A DNA stretch of 47,598 bases, from NCBI GenBank assembly GCA_015146655.1, contig VKHL01000172.1:2144-49741 (forward strand). Reading direction: 5' to 3'. The notes beneath the pieces are model-generated. The model had not been told where the DNA came from. It made no database searches and was given only the letters and a program-made list of their open reading frames with translations. Source of the stretch: Ochromonas danica. Lineage: Eukaryota > Sar > Chrysophyceae > Chromulinales > Chromulinaceae. The translations under genes and the position numbers were made by a program. This document shows positions 10,301 to 22,467 of this stretch, one piece after another (positions within the stretch are counted from its first letter, which is position 1; each line of letters begins with the position of its first letter).

Positions 10301-13300
10301 ATTGCCTCGGTCGTTCTTCCGTCCAGAAGCTGTGTCTCAAGCAAGACCAAGCGAGCTTCCCCCAGCAGTCGCAGCGCGCTTTGCTCACACGAAACCTGCT
10401 GCACAGTTAGCGCCATACGTTGTGCCACCGGCAATTGGCCCAACTCAACAAGCAAATCAGACACATGTGCCCAATAATAGCCAACCTCAAGGCGCTGTGG
10501 AGAGGCGAAATGGAAAGGGCAGGTGGGAAGGAAGAGAGAGGGAGGCTGAGGCTGCGCGGAAGATCGCTTGGCAGAGAGAAGGTCCTCGTAGGAAACGTCG
10601 TAAAGGCGGTCCGAAGAAAGATCCTCTTGAGCGTGAACGTGGTCACGCGCGTACTTAGTCACATAGGCTTCCATGATACTGCCAAGAGAGTGCGGAGGGG
10701 GCAGGAAGCACGGCAGTTGGTCCGCCGGCTGGCCAAAGCGTTGCAGCAAATGCACTGCACGCAGCTGACACAGCGCGAGGACAGGCAAGACATCTTCAGC
10801 TGAACCCCACGCTCCGAACGCGCCTTCCTCGTCATTTTCTCCTTTATCTTCCGCGCTTCCTTTCGTCTCGTTCTTCTCTTGCAAGGCCCTCAAATAGGCT
10901 GTGAGCAGCAGGCGGAGAAAGGCAAGAACAAAGGCGGCATCCGCTTCGCTGCCAAACTCCTCTAACGCCATCACAAGAGTGAGCAAATAGAACGCCGTGG
11001 CTCCTATTGCTGGCAATGAGTGCAGACTAGGCACACGACGCGCCACGTCCTTCGTCGATCTTGGAATAGTTACGGTGCGGTTGCAGAAGTCGAGGGCTTG
11101 CTTGGTGGGCCAAGACAAGAAAGCCAGCGGCTGTGCGGGTGGAGAGGTTGCCTCAGAGAGACTTCCATCTGTTGCTACAGTTGTTGCAGTTCCAGCAATA
11201 GTCTCGGACCAGAGCTGCATTGCACGGCGGATGTAGTAAAGAGCGCCTTGCATGCAAGCAAGCCTAGCAGTCCACAGAGTTTCGGTCTGCATGGTCATGA
11301 TGTAAAGACGCGCGCTTTGCTCCAAAGCCTTGAAGTCAAGTTCCTGTGGCCGGACATATTCTGGCTTCCCTGATATCGCAGATCCACTCCTCGAGCCTGC
11401 GCGACTGCTACTTGAAGGATTGTTGCGCGATCGACCCGCGGAGCTCACTGATCGACTTCCGACACCAACTCCTCCTCCTCCAGAAGAAGATCTGCGAATC
11501 GATGTTCCTCTTTGTATTTCCTCCAAGTCCTCCTCCTCCAGCTCTCGCACGTCTTCGAAACGCCTCTCCTCAATGGCACAGTATGCATCTAATGCCGCGC
11601 GTAGAACATCTCTCACGGCGCGGCGGGGAAGCCCTTCGCTTGCGATCTGTTCAGCGAGTTCCAGAAGGTAATCGGCACGTTCTACTCGCCCTTCCAGCAG
11701 TTCTGCCGCTTGCAAGTAAGTGGCAATACGTGGGCCTAGTAGTGGCGTGGCTCGCGCGAAGAGAAGCAAGACAGACGCTTGCTGTGCCGGGTCGCTTTCC
11801 TTGAGTTGCTGAAGACCATCTTTCGGCTGTGCTCCTCCTCCTCCACCTCGTCGGCTCATGCAAATGACCCGCGCGGGCCAGAGATCGCGATGCAAAGAAC
11901 TATCGATTTGATCGAAAGCTCTGAGCAACAGCTGAAGCGCAGTTTCGTAGTCATGTCTCCTCAGCAAGAGAGCGCTCAGATCTCGGAAAAGGTCTCGCAA
12001 AAGGCGCTGACTCTCTCGGGTCAGACTACTGCCGCGGACGTCAGCAATGCACTGCAAGCCCAAGGAAAAGGCACGTCTTTGGATTTCTCCCTGGGTGCGC
12101 AGCAGAGGCGGGAGGAGGGAAAGGCAAAGGGCGAGAGCGCGGTGCACGAGGCGTCCGTCCCCTTCTTCGCCTTGCGCGACAGCGTAGCGCATGCTTGTGG
12201 CCGCATGTTGAAGCGCCACGATTTGCAATTGAGCAACCAAAACTGGGTCGAACGCAGCAGACTTGCTTCTCGAATGTTCGAGAAAGGCCAGCAGCGCGAG
12301 TGCAGACTGCTGTTCGCAAAGCGCTGCCCAGCGATAGAGTCGCACGCCCACTTCCCCTTCCTGCTCTAACAGATGCGCACTTTCCTCCTCAAGATCGTCT
12401 TCGTCATCTTCCACGCCGCTTTTGTGCACATTATCGCTCTTCCTGAGATGCCCTTTAAAGAGAGTTACTCCTTGGTTCGCTGCATCTTGTCCAGCAACGA
12501 ATTCGCCGCGCAGAACTTGAAGTCGGGCTAGTCGAGCCCATGCCTCTATCTGTAGCTCGAGACGTTGATCGATGGCCTCCTTTGTACGACACACGCCACT
12601 TTGTTTCTCTTGTTTCTCTTCATCCTCTATTTGTGTTTGCACTTCAGCGAGGAGTCTTTGAGCGCGCACTAAAGCCTCCGCCACTACCTCGACTGGCAGT
12701 GCCGCCTCTTCTGGCACCAATTCTGCCACTGCCAAAGAAGCGAAGACTCCCAGCAAGGTGTTTGTGGGGACTGCGAGCGGCTCACACAATGCTGCCCCAC
12801 CTTTACTCTTCCCGCCTCCTCCTCCTCCTGCAGCAGCTTTGCTGGCTTGGAGTACCTGCAGCTTAGAAGCATGTTCAACCAAAGCCTTCTTCAGAAATGC
12901 GGCCGCACTGGAAGAAGGTGTCGGCACAGGGCATGGGAGATTGTGTCCCCGCAGCGCTGTTTCCAGAGCCTTTTCAAGATTTCCTTGTGATTCGTAATAG
13001 GAAGACAGCGCATCAAAGAGAGACACAAACAGCCTCAAATCGCAACACACAGAAGCCTCCGCAAAGCCAATCATCTCTTCAGCAGCTTGGCATGCGATCT
13101 GCAATGTGTTGAAAAGTTGATCCAAAGTCTCACTATAGCGCTGGGAGCGGAAAATGTGCAAGTGAAGATTCCAGAAGAAGATGAGAACGTTGCTCACTAG
13201 ATAGGCATCTCGACGACTGCGAGCCAGGACCAAGGCGGCTTCCAAGGCGCGAAGAACAAGGCGCTTCATCCAAACAACTTCTTCGCTGCCTTTTCGAATC

Positions 13301-15891
13301 CCCGGCGCGGCATAGCCCTCCTTTGCTTCCTCGTCCTCCTCTTGACTTTTCTCCGCCGTCTTGACTTTGGTGGCCTCGAATGCTTTCTTCTGGGATTCGC
13401 GGGCAGCAATCTGAATCCGCAGGGAGAATGACTCTGCCAATAGACACGCCGCTTCGACCTGATCATCGAAGAACTCCTCTGCGAAAGACTCCATCACATT
13501 CCAGCGAGTTTGCAAGAGAAGAAATGCGCAGCGCTGCACAATGTTAACATCTTCTAGGCGATGTGCCTCTTTCATTAAGAAGACCAAGAGGCGATGTCTG
13601 CGCTGCACAGCATAGGAGAAAGCTTGGGCAGTTGCAGGCGGCTGAGTGCTGTTGCTGATCTCCTCCAGCACACTTTCCAATTCCTTCAAAGGCACTGCTT
13701 CAATGTTAAGGGGGCCTCGCTTCATAAGCACTAGTCCCCAATCCACAGCGATCCCATTCTTAATGTTCTCGTGCGTCTGTGCCGAGACGGAATCATTGCA
13801 GTAGTCGTAGAGCAAGAGAGCCGCCTTGGTCAAAGCCTCGCGCGCGAAAGCCTTCGCAGTTGCCTCGCGGGCCTGCTGAATCCACAAAAATGCCTGACTC
13901 TCAGGCTCTGGAGGAGAAGCAAACACGTCAATGCGGAGCGCAAGAGAAGCGATCCAAGGTGTGAGCTCCTGGTCCATGGGACGATTGAGATCAAGGCTGG
14001 TATTGCGGTCAGCAGGCGAAGGATACGCTCCCAGCTGGCCATAATCTTGGGAGAATGCTCTTTTGGCCTCTGTGAGAGCCAGGCTCGCGAAGTCTGCCGC
14101 TTCCTCGCATAGGGAAAGCTCAAAGTGCAAACGGGCGCGTAACTCTGGCAGTGAATCTTGTGCAGTGGCCTCTAGCGCTAGACATAATGTCTTCAACACG
14201 GCGTGCACCTTTGGGCGCAGTCTAGCCGAGAGAAGAGGTAAGATGGTATTCCAGAGCAATAACGACAACTCAAGGACGAGAAAGCGATCTCGAGCTGCGA
14301 CAAGAGCCATAGAAAGAGAGCGTTCGAGTTGCCTGGCCACCTCCACACGTCGCTTCACCCGCAGACCCTCCACCTGCCGCTGAGTGAGAACCATTTGCTG
14401 ACTAGCGCGGACAGCACTTGGTTCGAGCTCGTGGACATTTCGCAGAGCAAGAATAGTATCGTGCTTTACTTTAAGGATTTGTGAAACCGTCGCTGTTGAG
14501 CCTTCGTAGAGCGTCTGGCACTTTATGGCAATTGCGGGCTGTTTGAGGTACCAAGCCGCACGGCACAAGTCCAGAAGGGTCTCTTCACGGAGATTGCTAG
14601 GGCTATCCTCCAGACGCTTAATCATTCCATTCCAGACGCTCTCAATCTCCTTCTCACCCACCGCACCGCTCAAAAGACATTGGAGATTGACCAGCACGAA
14701 ATAGCGGAGATCGCCAGCAATTGCTGGGGCGGAAGCGTATTTTCTCCCATCAGAGGGGAAGACTGCGACACGCAGACGATGGAGAAGGAGAACGGCTTCG
14801 CTCTGTGCAATCTGGCACTCCGCGACTTTCCGCATTCGTTGCTCAGCTGTGGTGCGCTTCAGCTGCGAGGCGTCCAGGCGATCTTTGACTCTTTCACGAC
14901 CCTCACTAGCAAGACCTTCTAGCGCAGGTAGCTCAAGTGGTGCTGTGATGTAAGGATCGTCAGGAGGAAGGTCCGGATCGATCTTGCGGGGCTTACGCAA
15001 CCGCTCCTCGCGCTCCTCAATCGCACGGAAGGCATTCATTACCTCTTCCACCTCTTTCTTGCAATCTTGCAGATCTTTCTCAATGGTGGCGAGCTCAGAG
15101 CGAGTTTTTGTTAGTTGTTGTGTGGCGAGAAGGACGGCGCGATCCACCACATCAGCAGCCTGCTTGCCATCCTGCGCGTCCTCCCAGCAGAGCGCCGCGG
15201 CAGAGAGAAGCTGCACTCGCCAGTCGATGTCCGCGTCGTTCTGCTGGTCAAAAGCGTTAACTAAAGGCAGAAATACCTGCGCGAAGTGACGAGCTCTCCC
15301 AGTGCGAAGGAAAGGTCGCACTATTTTCCACGCAGCCACGGAGGCATTGTAGACGACGAACTTGTACCTCGTCAGATTGCTCGGGGCTGTGGCGATCTCC
15401 ACGGCTTGGGCAATCTCACGAAATGCTCTCAACCCCGCATCAACCAGCTCTTTCCCTTTGAGGTCCTCAGCTTCCACCTGAAGCACTCTGGCCATGGCTA
15501 TTTTGGCTCGGCAGTAGAACTGGTCCTTCTGAGGGCCAAGCTGAAAGAACGACACAAGCAGGCGACGCGCAGAAGAGAAATCCTCCACAAAGAGCGCAGC
15601 CTCGGCCAGCGCCACCAGACCCTCGCTGTGGTCGCGCAGTCGCGGCGCAACGGCGAAATTGCTTTCGCGCTGAATGGTGTCGAAGGACTGCAAGCACCGC
15701 TGAGAGAGAAGAGGGAGGCCAAAGGCAAAGGTCAGTCGTATAGGACAAAAAGGAAGCGCAAGGAGGAGATGGCCTACCGAGTAGATGGCTCGGGCCTCGG
15801 AGGCGAGAATGGCCACGCGGGACTTCTCGGCTTGCTTCATCTGCTCCTGCAGACTGTGGATCTCATAGATCTCGTGGATTAGGCTGTTCAT
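7315..15891 (-). CDS. CFAP46: Cilia- and flagella-associated protein 46 (central pair C1d)
   Basis: CFAP46 is a very large helical protein of the axonemal central-pair projection C1d, which helps control flagellar beating. Three exons are seen: 15891-15778, 15699-8533 and 8463-7315, with introns of 78 and 69 bp, giving 2809 residues. The human protein is about 2700 residues. The N-terminal region, around residues 150-170, carries the family signature FVVYNASVAAWKIVRPFL, followed by TPR-like helical repeats over most of the length. Low-complexity inserts (poly-Gly, Ser/Arg, and poly-Ala near the second intron) interrupt the repeats. The chosen start is the first in-frame ATG, beginning MNSLIHEIYEIH; an upstream exon joined at an acceptor-like sequence near 15915 cannot be excluded. 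The first intron is a multiple of three and open, so it could be misread as coding. Its middle exon of 7167 bp is unusual here. Confidence 0.93.
8573..8596. repeat. GCC trinucleotide run encoding poly-alanine in CFAP46
   Basis: Seven consecutive GCC units, followed on the plus strand by GCT, read as an alanine run close to the end of the long CFAP46 exon. It is likely polymorphic by slippage. Confidence 0.85.
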
Positions 15892-16249
15892 GTCTGCAAA
15901 TGAGATCTCATCCACTGTGAAAGAAGTAACAGAGGAAGTCAATCCTTGTCAGGGTGGCCGATAATGTCAATCCTTGTCAACCTCGTCAATTCAATTTAGT
16001 CGACAGTTTTACCAACAACGTGTTTTTGTCAGAAACAGTTTTGATTTGTAATCAGATTTGTTAACTTATGAAAGTAGACAAGCCAAGCGGGGAAGACTAC
16101 GTAGTCTAGAACAAGAAGTCTTTTTAAATGTTAGCAGAGGCACTTAGACATACACCACACCAAGAGAATAGAGGAAGAAAGAGAAGAAGTCGCAACGCAC
16201 TCAATAGCACGCAGAACAGAAAGGGAGAAGGGTTAGACAGAAAGCGAAG
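15892..16249. other. Spacer between two minus-strand genes
   Basis: These 358 bp separate the TPS stop from the CFAP46 start and should hold the CFAP46 promoter and the TPS 3' UTR. A 14-bp direct repeat, GTCAATCCTTGTCA, occurs at about 15938 and 15966. Nothing else was recognised. Confidence 0.5.
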
Positions 16250-19200
16250 CTAATCCTCCGCGGAATCCGATGCGACCAGCCCTGCGAGAAGATTCTCCAC
16301 GTCCTAGCGAGTGAGGTGATAAGTCAAATGAGAGGTTCTCGTAAGAAAGGAAGACGAGGGGAGGGGGTGTTACCGTGACATCGTTGAGGTAGTACTGAGA
16401 GGCTGCCTCGCGCTTGCCCACAGTCGCCGTGAAGACTTTGAGATGGCGCAATTCACTCTGTGCTACTTGCGGGGCATCACCAAAGAAGCGATAGACCGCA
16501 TTTGTCATTCCGTCGTCGCTCTCTTCCCCGCTGAAGAGCGTGACGAGGCCAGGCAGCTTGCCAGCGCGCACAGTGAGCACTTTCTCCAACACACTTCTCA
16601 CGATTTGGCCCTTTGCAACACAAGATGATCCCTCAATAAGAAACATTTCCAAGGAATTTCTATTTAAAGCTTTCACAAACCTTGTGTAGAGTGCGCGGCA
16701 CCACCTCGATGGATCCCGGGATGAGGGAAGTGACTTTAACGTCATGCTTAACCAGCGCGGCCTCCAACTCCAACTGGTCGATCATCAACAACACAGAAGA
16801 TTAGGGCAGAGAACAAGAAAGCTAAGAGAAAAACCTGTTACCGTCAATTGAGTTGCTTGCTTTTGACCCCATTCTGGATCGGCTCCGAAGTACGACCAGC
16901 CGATGCCTGGGAAGCGAGGAGTCTGGCAGGTTCCATTCGTACGGAAGGTAAAGCGAGTGATAATGGGCATGGCAAGCGCAGCCACAGCCGTCCAGTTGAC
17001 ATTGCAAGGCATGCACTCCCAGTTTCTCTCCTCTAAGGAGTCAGTGAGAGCTGCTTGCACGGGTCCGCTGGTAGCGCTGGCACCAGTCGCCCCTCCATTA
17101 ACATTGTTGGTGCTCGATAGGCTAAGATGCGATGCACGCGTCGTAATTGAAGAAGTTGACGGAGAGTTGGTTTGGATGAGCTCCAGGCATTTGTGCTGCA
17201 CTGTAAGATTCTCAGCCCAACTGTAGACAAGGCCGTTGCTTGTAGCCAGCGTCACGTTGCGAAACCCCTTGAAGGTGTCGCTCAACTTCTGTCGAGTCAG
17301 TCCTGTGATGATCACGACCACGTTGCGTGGATCTTCGCTCAAGCGACGCAATGTCTCCATCATGCGATCACTGGGGCGACGGCCTGCAATAGCAGACAGA
17401 GTTGTCTTGATGTAGATGTCGAACTTTTCCTTCTGCAGCAACACTCCTCCGTAGTCGAAGATGAAGACACGAGAAGCTGAGGGGATGAGATGGCTCTGCT
17501 GATTGTTTTGATAGGCTGCCATGACAGAAGGTAAGGGCAAGGGTTGCGCCACGCGACGAGACAGTCCCCCTCGGCCACGACCAATGCCACAAGTGAGTTG
17601 ATGCAAATCTGTGAGGATCCGCCTCGTCCACTGCGAGGAGGGATGAGAAGATATGAAAGGCAAGTCTCTCTGTCTGCGATACTCCATCTCCCGCGAGCCC
17701 AAAGACAGAGCCTTAGCTAATGCATCTGCCACACTAGCCGGGGCAAAGGGATTAACTTTGAGCGCACCATTGAGCAAGGAAGAGCAGGTGGAAAACTCAG
17801 AAGTGATAACCACTCCACCGCGAGGAAGATCCTTGCGGGCGTAAATATACTCAAGCGGCAAGAGATTAAGTCCTTCGCGCAGTGGGGATAGCAAGAAGAC
17901 ATCTGCGACAAGGTAGAGCGCCAATCGCTCCTTCAAATTGAGTCCTTTATAACTTTCCACTTCCTCATAGTCCACCACATCCACTGAGGCCTCCTCCACG
18001 TCGTGTCCATCAGGCACCGGCTGGGCGGGACCCTGTGACGATCCAGAGCGATTACTCAGCAAAGCTTGCGCTACAGAGGAGGTGAGGGAATACTTGGCAT
18101 TGATGTGCGTCACCATCTTGCGCACGTCTGAGGAAGTCGTCTCCTCATCCTCTGGGCGAGACCCTTGGCGCACCGCGCGTTGTACCAGCACTACTCCTGC
18201 TCGCTCTGTAGTGCCTGAATCCGTAAGGTATTTCTCAAAGGCAGCCATCTTGAGCGCCAAGCCAGACAGACGCTGGCAGACGTCAATTCCTAGAACAACC
18301 TTCTTGCCTCGAAAGCGCTCGCGCAACTTCTCAGCGCGAAGAGCGACCTCCGGACTGTTAAGAGCCGCATCGACACGGGCCGTCTCAATAGATACGTGGC
18401 TCATGGTGACCAGAACGTCGCGGTCTTGAACAGAGATTGTAATCATGCCACCAGGTCGAGGATAATAGCGATGGCCGAGCATTCGTCGAGACGCGTTGAG
18501 AAAGTGGCGAGCGTGATCAAAAGCATGGAAACCCACGAGATCTGCGCAGTTCATCGACTGAAGCAATTGGCTCGCTTCTGGGAGAGTTCGGAAAATCTGA
18601 CTGGTAGGGAAAGGGATGTGCAGGAAGAAGAGGATCTTGACTGGTCGCGATTCAAAGCTCTCGCTGTTCCTCAACAAGGAGGGAACGAGCATGAGGTGGT
18701 AGTCATGCACCCACACAAAATCTCCCTCCTTCGTATTTTCTATGATTGTCTCCGAGAAAATGCGGTTGACTTCACAATAGGCCTTCTTATAGGTGGAGAC
18801 GTGCTTGTTCCACTCGAGGACTTTGTTCTCGTTGTTCGTCTGAGAGGGAGGGTCCCACACATGGCTTCCACCACCTCCACCTCCGCCTAGACCACTGGTG
18901 AGAGCGGAAGCGGGAGCAACCGAGTGTGGAGGGAGGTGTCCACGATGCGATTCGTAATAATCGGGCGGCAAGTTCCAGGCCGCGTGGATCTGGTCGAGCT
19001 GGTCCACATTGTGGAAGACCGGCCACATCACAGTCTTGCAAAACCCGTAATAGGCATCAGCCGCTAAGTCCGCCTCGAGGAAAACGGGTACACAATTCAT
19101 CTGCTGCAGGATGTGCAGGAGGACGTCTCGTTCCTCCGCAGTGAGATCGTCCGTGTTCAGCGGCACAGTGCCAATCCATGTTGTCTTCAGATTCTGTGCA

Positions 19201-19754
19201 ATAGAACCTTCTGTCTTTGCTATGAGGGACTCGGACCAGTTCACGAGGAATGGCTGCTCGGGATTGTCTGTTCGCTTGATTTCCACAGGCAAATGGTAGC
19301 AGACCAGGAAGAGGCGATGGTTCTCGTTTGGCCCAGTCATCCAGTCGAAATCTCCTTCAGAGGTGTGGGTCTTTAGGCCCTCCGAGTGCTCAAGAATGTC
19401 TGCCGAAGTGTTAGTCAGCGGGCCCACGAGGCGGTCCACCGCGACTTCGTCCTCCACGACCAGCGCAGCCTCCTCGGGCACCAGCACGCGCGGAGTCAGA
19501 GCCTGCTCCTGCGCCTTGATCTTCCCACCTTCTATTATGCAGTAATTATAGGTGACTTGCATTCGGCGAGGGAGGACGATAGGGTGCTGGGAGTGCCAGA
19601 TAGGGTAGGACTCGGGAGTGGTGACCAACGGCACAGCCGGAAAGTCGGCGCTTTGAAAAGCGGAAGACGAGCCACTAATTCCCACCGATTGACCAGCCAA
19701 AGTGCTGCATTTCACACGGACATGGACACAACATAAATCTCCTTCAATATCCAT
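16250..19754 (-). CDS. Trehalose-6-phosphate synthase/phosphatase fusion, class II-like, altered active sites
   Basis: Four exons, 19754-16842, 16773-16681, 16610-16374 and 16303-16250, give 1098 residues. Residues about 8-90 resemble a CBM20 starch-binding module (YPIW, then VTYNYCIIEGG). Residues about 145-720 form a GT20 synthase domain with VWVHDYHLMLVPSLLR and FFLHIPFP. The usual basic substrate-binding motif (RLDYxKG, or DMDIFKG in plant class II) reads IDVCQRLSG (490-498), losing the lysine. REGLNLLPLEYI replaces DGMNLVxxEY, as in plant class II forms. The C-terminal HAD phosphatase has DYGGVL at 767-772, keeping the nucleophile Asp but with Gly at the acid/base position; the last acidic motif reads GEESDD. 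Canonical members make trehalose 6-phosphate and dephosphorylate it. This one more likely acts as a regulator or sugar-phosphate sensor. Low-complexity loops sit near residues 285-310 and 565-600. Confidence 0.9.
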
Positions 19755-19930
19755 CTTGTCTCGGAGTTAAAATGGGGTGGCAGCACAACAACAGCACAGC
19801 AATCGAGGCGTCCACCGCAAGGCAATAACACCTGCCAAGGGCGAGAAGTTATTAGGGGGCGAGGGAAAGAAGTTATTGTGAAGCGAGGGAGAGAAGCAAT
19901 TCAGTGCCGAGGAGGAGGTTGAAATCAAAA
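19755..19930. promoter_or_regulatory. Shared spacer of the divergent TPS and CSN1 genes
   Basis: Only 176 bp separate the two start codons, so both core promoters must fit here or extend into the genes. The stretch is rich in GA-type runs (GCGAGGGAGAGAAG). No TATA box is evident. Confidence 0.5.
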
Positions 19931-21505
19931 ATGGATGAGAAGGATTTTGTGGCTGAGATCGAATATGTGCTGGGGTCCTATGAGGGGTATAGCAAGTATC
20001 AGCGTCTTCTAGGGATGGTGAAGAAAGGGAAGGGCTTGGCGCCCCTCGCTTTGCGTGCCCTCCTATCGAGCCTGCGCTCCTCCGAGTTGACCGAGTTCTA
20101 CCGGAAACACGTTAAATGCTTGGAGGCTGACTTTCCTTCGATCTTCCAAGAAGAGGAAGAAGATCACCTGAAGGACTGGCTGGCTGAGAGCGAGGCGACA
20201 CTTCGCGACCAGCAGGCTCTGGCAGAGAACGAGTTGCGCGCCGCGACAAGCTCTTTGATCAAAGAGTCCATCCGTTTAGCTATGGTTGACCTCGCCTCCA
20301 TCTACCAGCGCTGGGGTAAGTTGGAGGAGGCGACAAAGGAGCTTCTGCGGTCGCGAGAGCACTGCTCCACGCCCGGCCAGCACAGCTCGCTGCAGACCAC
20401 CCTCCTCACCCTCTCCGTGCAGCTGGGCCACTACCTCAACACGACTAATTTCGTGAAGAAGGCTCTAGATGTCTCGAGCGAACCCTCAGTCACACTTAAG
20501 GCCAAGATTGCCTCGGCATTAGTGAGTCTTCATCATGAAGACATCCGCGCGGCGGCGCACAGCTTGCTGTCCATCCACGAGGACGCGGGCTCCTCTAACA
20601 ACGACCTTCTCTCTGCTCGAGAGATCGGTCTTTATAGTCTGATCTGCGCGGTCGCGTCCTTCGATCGACGAGCTCTGCGAAGAGAACTTCTTGATCAGCG
20701 ACCCTTCGTGGCGCGCTTCCTGCTGCCTGATCCGCGACTCCGCGTGATGGTTAGCAGCCTCTCCTCTGGGCAATACGCCGTTTTCCTCCACGAACTCCGA
20801 CTTCTGTTACCGCGAATGCAAGTCGACTTTCATCTTGCAGAAAGGGCCGAGCGATTGGTGGATCTGTGCTCGCAACAGCTTCTGCGTCACTACCTCGCGC
20901 CCTATTGCATGGTCACCTTCGATCGCGCATGTCAGGACCTCAGCCTGTCAGAGGAAGACATGATTCGAATGGTGGTATCTCTCAATCAAAGCCTGAGCAC
21001 TTTGAAGGCGACGGATGATCAGTCAAGCAGTCCCTCGCAGCTGAACTTCCGCATCGACTCTGCCAACAGAACTCTTGTGCGCGCTAAGGCGGAGTCTTCT
21101 CAAGACAGAGTGCTGGCTGTGGAGGCATTGTTGCAGCAACATCTGTTGGTTGCGAAAGGGTGCTTGTTGAGGTTTTCTGTTCTCGACCAAGGTCTCTTCG
21201 CTTCTGAGAAGAGGGAAGAGCATGGGAGACTGATTGGCGGCAGCGAGCAGTCTGTCAGGGTGGACAATTGTTATGACCGAGAGGATCCCGCCGATCAGCA
21301 GAGTGTGTCAGGTCGTACAAGACAAGTAGCCGCCCCTTCGTCGGTAGTATCCTCCACATCCGCTTCTGCAGTTCTTGCAGCGGCGGCGACCTTCGCCATT
21401 CCTCCACAACCCGAAGTCAGCACTCAAGCGGTGGAGGGCATGGAGTCTGGAGAAGGAGAGGACGATTCCGAGGAAGAAGACGAGGATGTCATGCATGATG
21501 ATTAA
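19931..21505 (+). CDS. CSN1: COP9 signalosome complex subunit 1
   Basis: The COP9 signalosome removes NEDD8 from cullins, and subunit 1 is a PCI-domain scaffold. The single-exon gene encodes 524 residues from the ATG at 19931, the first in the frame. Family features appear in order: a helical Rpn7-type region with SLIKESIRLAMVDLASIYQ, where human GPS1 has SIKESIRRGHDDLGDHY, then TPR-like helices, then LSAREIGLYSLICAVASFDR, matching the conserved LCALATFDR stretch, and a PCI region with a QQLLRHYLAPY block. The C-terminus ends in an acidic tail (EEEDEDVMHDD), preceded by a Ser/Ala-rich linker. The winged-helix part seems more divergent than in animals or plants. Rpn7 of the proteasome lid is the closest alternative, but the block matches fit CSN1 better. 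Confidence 0.87.
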   Translation: MDEKDFVAEIEYVLGSYEGYSKYQRLLGMVKKGKGLAPLALRALLSSLRSSELTEFYRKHVKCLEADFPSIFQEEEEDHLKDWLAESEATLRDQQALAENELRAATSSLIKESIRLAMVDLASIYQRWGKLEEATKELLRSREHCSTPGQHSSLQTTLLTLSVQLGHYLNTTNFVKKALDVSSEPSVTLKAKIASALVSLHHEDIRAAAHSLLSIHEDAGSSNNDLLSAREIGLYSLICAVASFDRRALRRELLDQRPFVARFLLPDPRLRVMVSSLSSGQYAVFLHELRLLLPRMQVDFHLAERAERLVDLCSQQLLRHYLAPYCMVTFDRACQDLSLSEEDMIRMVVSLNQSLSTLKATDDQSSSPSQLNFRIDSANRTLVRAKAESSQDRVLAVEALLQQHLLVAKGCLLRFSVLDQGLFASEKREEHGRLIGGSEQSVRVDNCYDREDPADQQSVSGRTRQVAAPSSVVSSTSASAVLAAAATFAIPPQPEVSTQAVEGMESGEGEDDSEEEDEDVMHDD

Positions 21506-22467
21506 ACAAGACGTCCTTCTGGACGCAATAAGATAACTTCAATTAGCTTAAGCAGTTAACCTCTGTGGACTAAGCTCTCTCTATATATTAACACAATTGA
21601 TACTTCATTATAATGAACTACGCGCAGCAGTTCAGTGGCAAGCTAACTATAGCTTAACGAGATGAAGCAAACATGCCAAGCCAACAAAGAGGAAGCGGCA
21701 GTAGATTCATACCGCGACGTCAATCAGCCGACGAGATTTGCCACTTCCCCACAGAAGCAAGCCACCAACATATTCACAAAATCACCATTCAAAACATGGC
21801 ACTCCAGCTACACAATTAAACTTCCTAACCTATCGAACATCCCTCCTTCGCCTACTGTATAAGATGTCATAGAGTGGCAGGCGGGGTCCAAAATTAACGC
21901 AAATCTAGAACGAACGGCAGTGTCGCACGACAAACTAACTAAAATAATAAAAATAGAATAGGAATAGCAACCCTCACTTCCATGAAGCTCACCAAAGATA
22001 ATGATGGGCTCCGAGAAGCAAGAAACACAAGCAAATTAAAACAACAGCGACAAAGCTGCATGGTCACAAAACTAGCTAATTTGAAGCATGATGGGATGGG
22101 CAATCTACCAGGTGGATGAAGGAAGAAGCTTGGTGGTGTGGCCCACGTAGCTCACGAATGGTAAATTGGAAGAATAACACAGTGTCGGGGCCACACAGAG
22201 AATAACGATAGGATCAATAGAAGAGGCAGATGTGAAGTTGTGTTTTGTGAGAAGGGCATTTGCAGTAGCAACCACAAAACACAGCTCGGCACAACCAAAA
22301 CAGAAACAAAGATATCATGATCATACATACCAAGCAGAAAGCTTTCAGATAGAGCCACGAAGGCAAGGGGGTTGGAAAGACGGCATACTATCAGTGAATG
22401 ACGGAACTCTGGGAGAATGACGGATGAAGAGGGGAGGTGAGAATATAATGCAACGAACGGAGTCACT
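21506..22467. other. Intergenic region between converging genes
   Basis: About 960 bp between the CSN1 and MYB stops. It is A-rich on the plus strand and holds only short chance frames. It probably contains both 3' UTRs. Nothing was recognised. Confidence 0.5.

Noticed and set aside
8874-15882. Many open frames of 60-200 codons on the plus strand opposite CFAP46
   Set aside because: They follow the codon bias of the real gene on the other strand and show no domain pattern.
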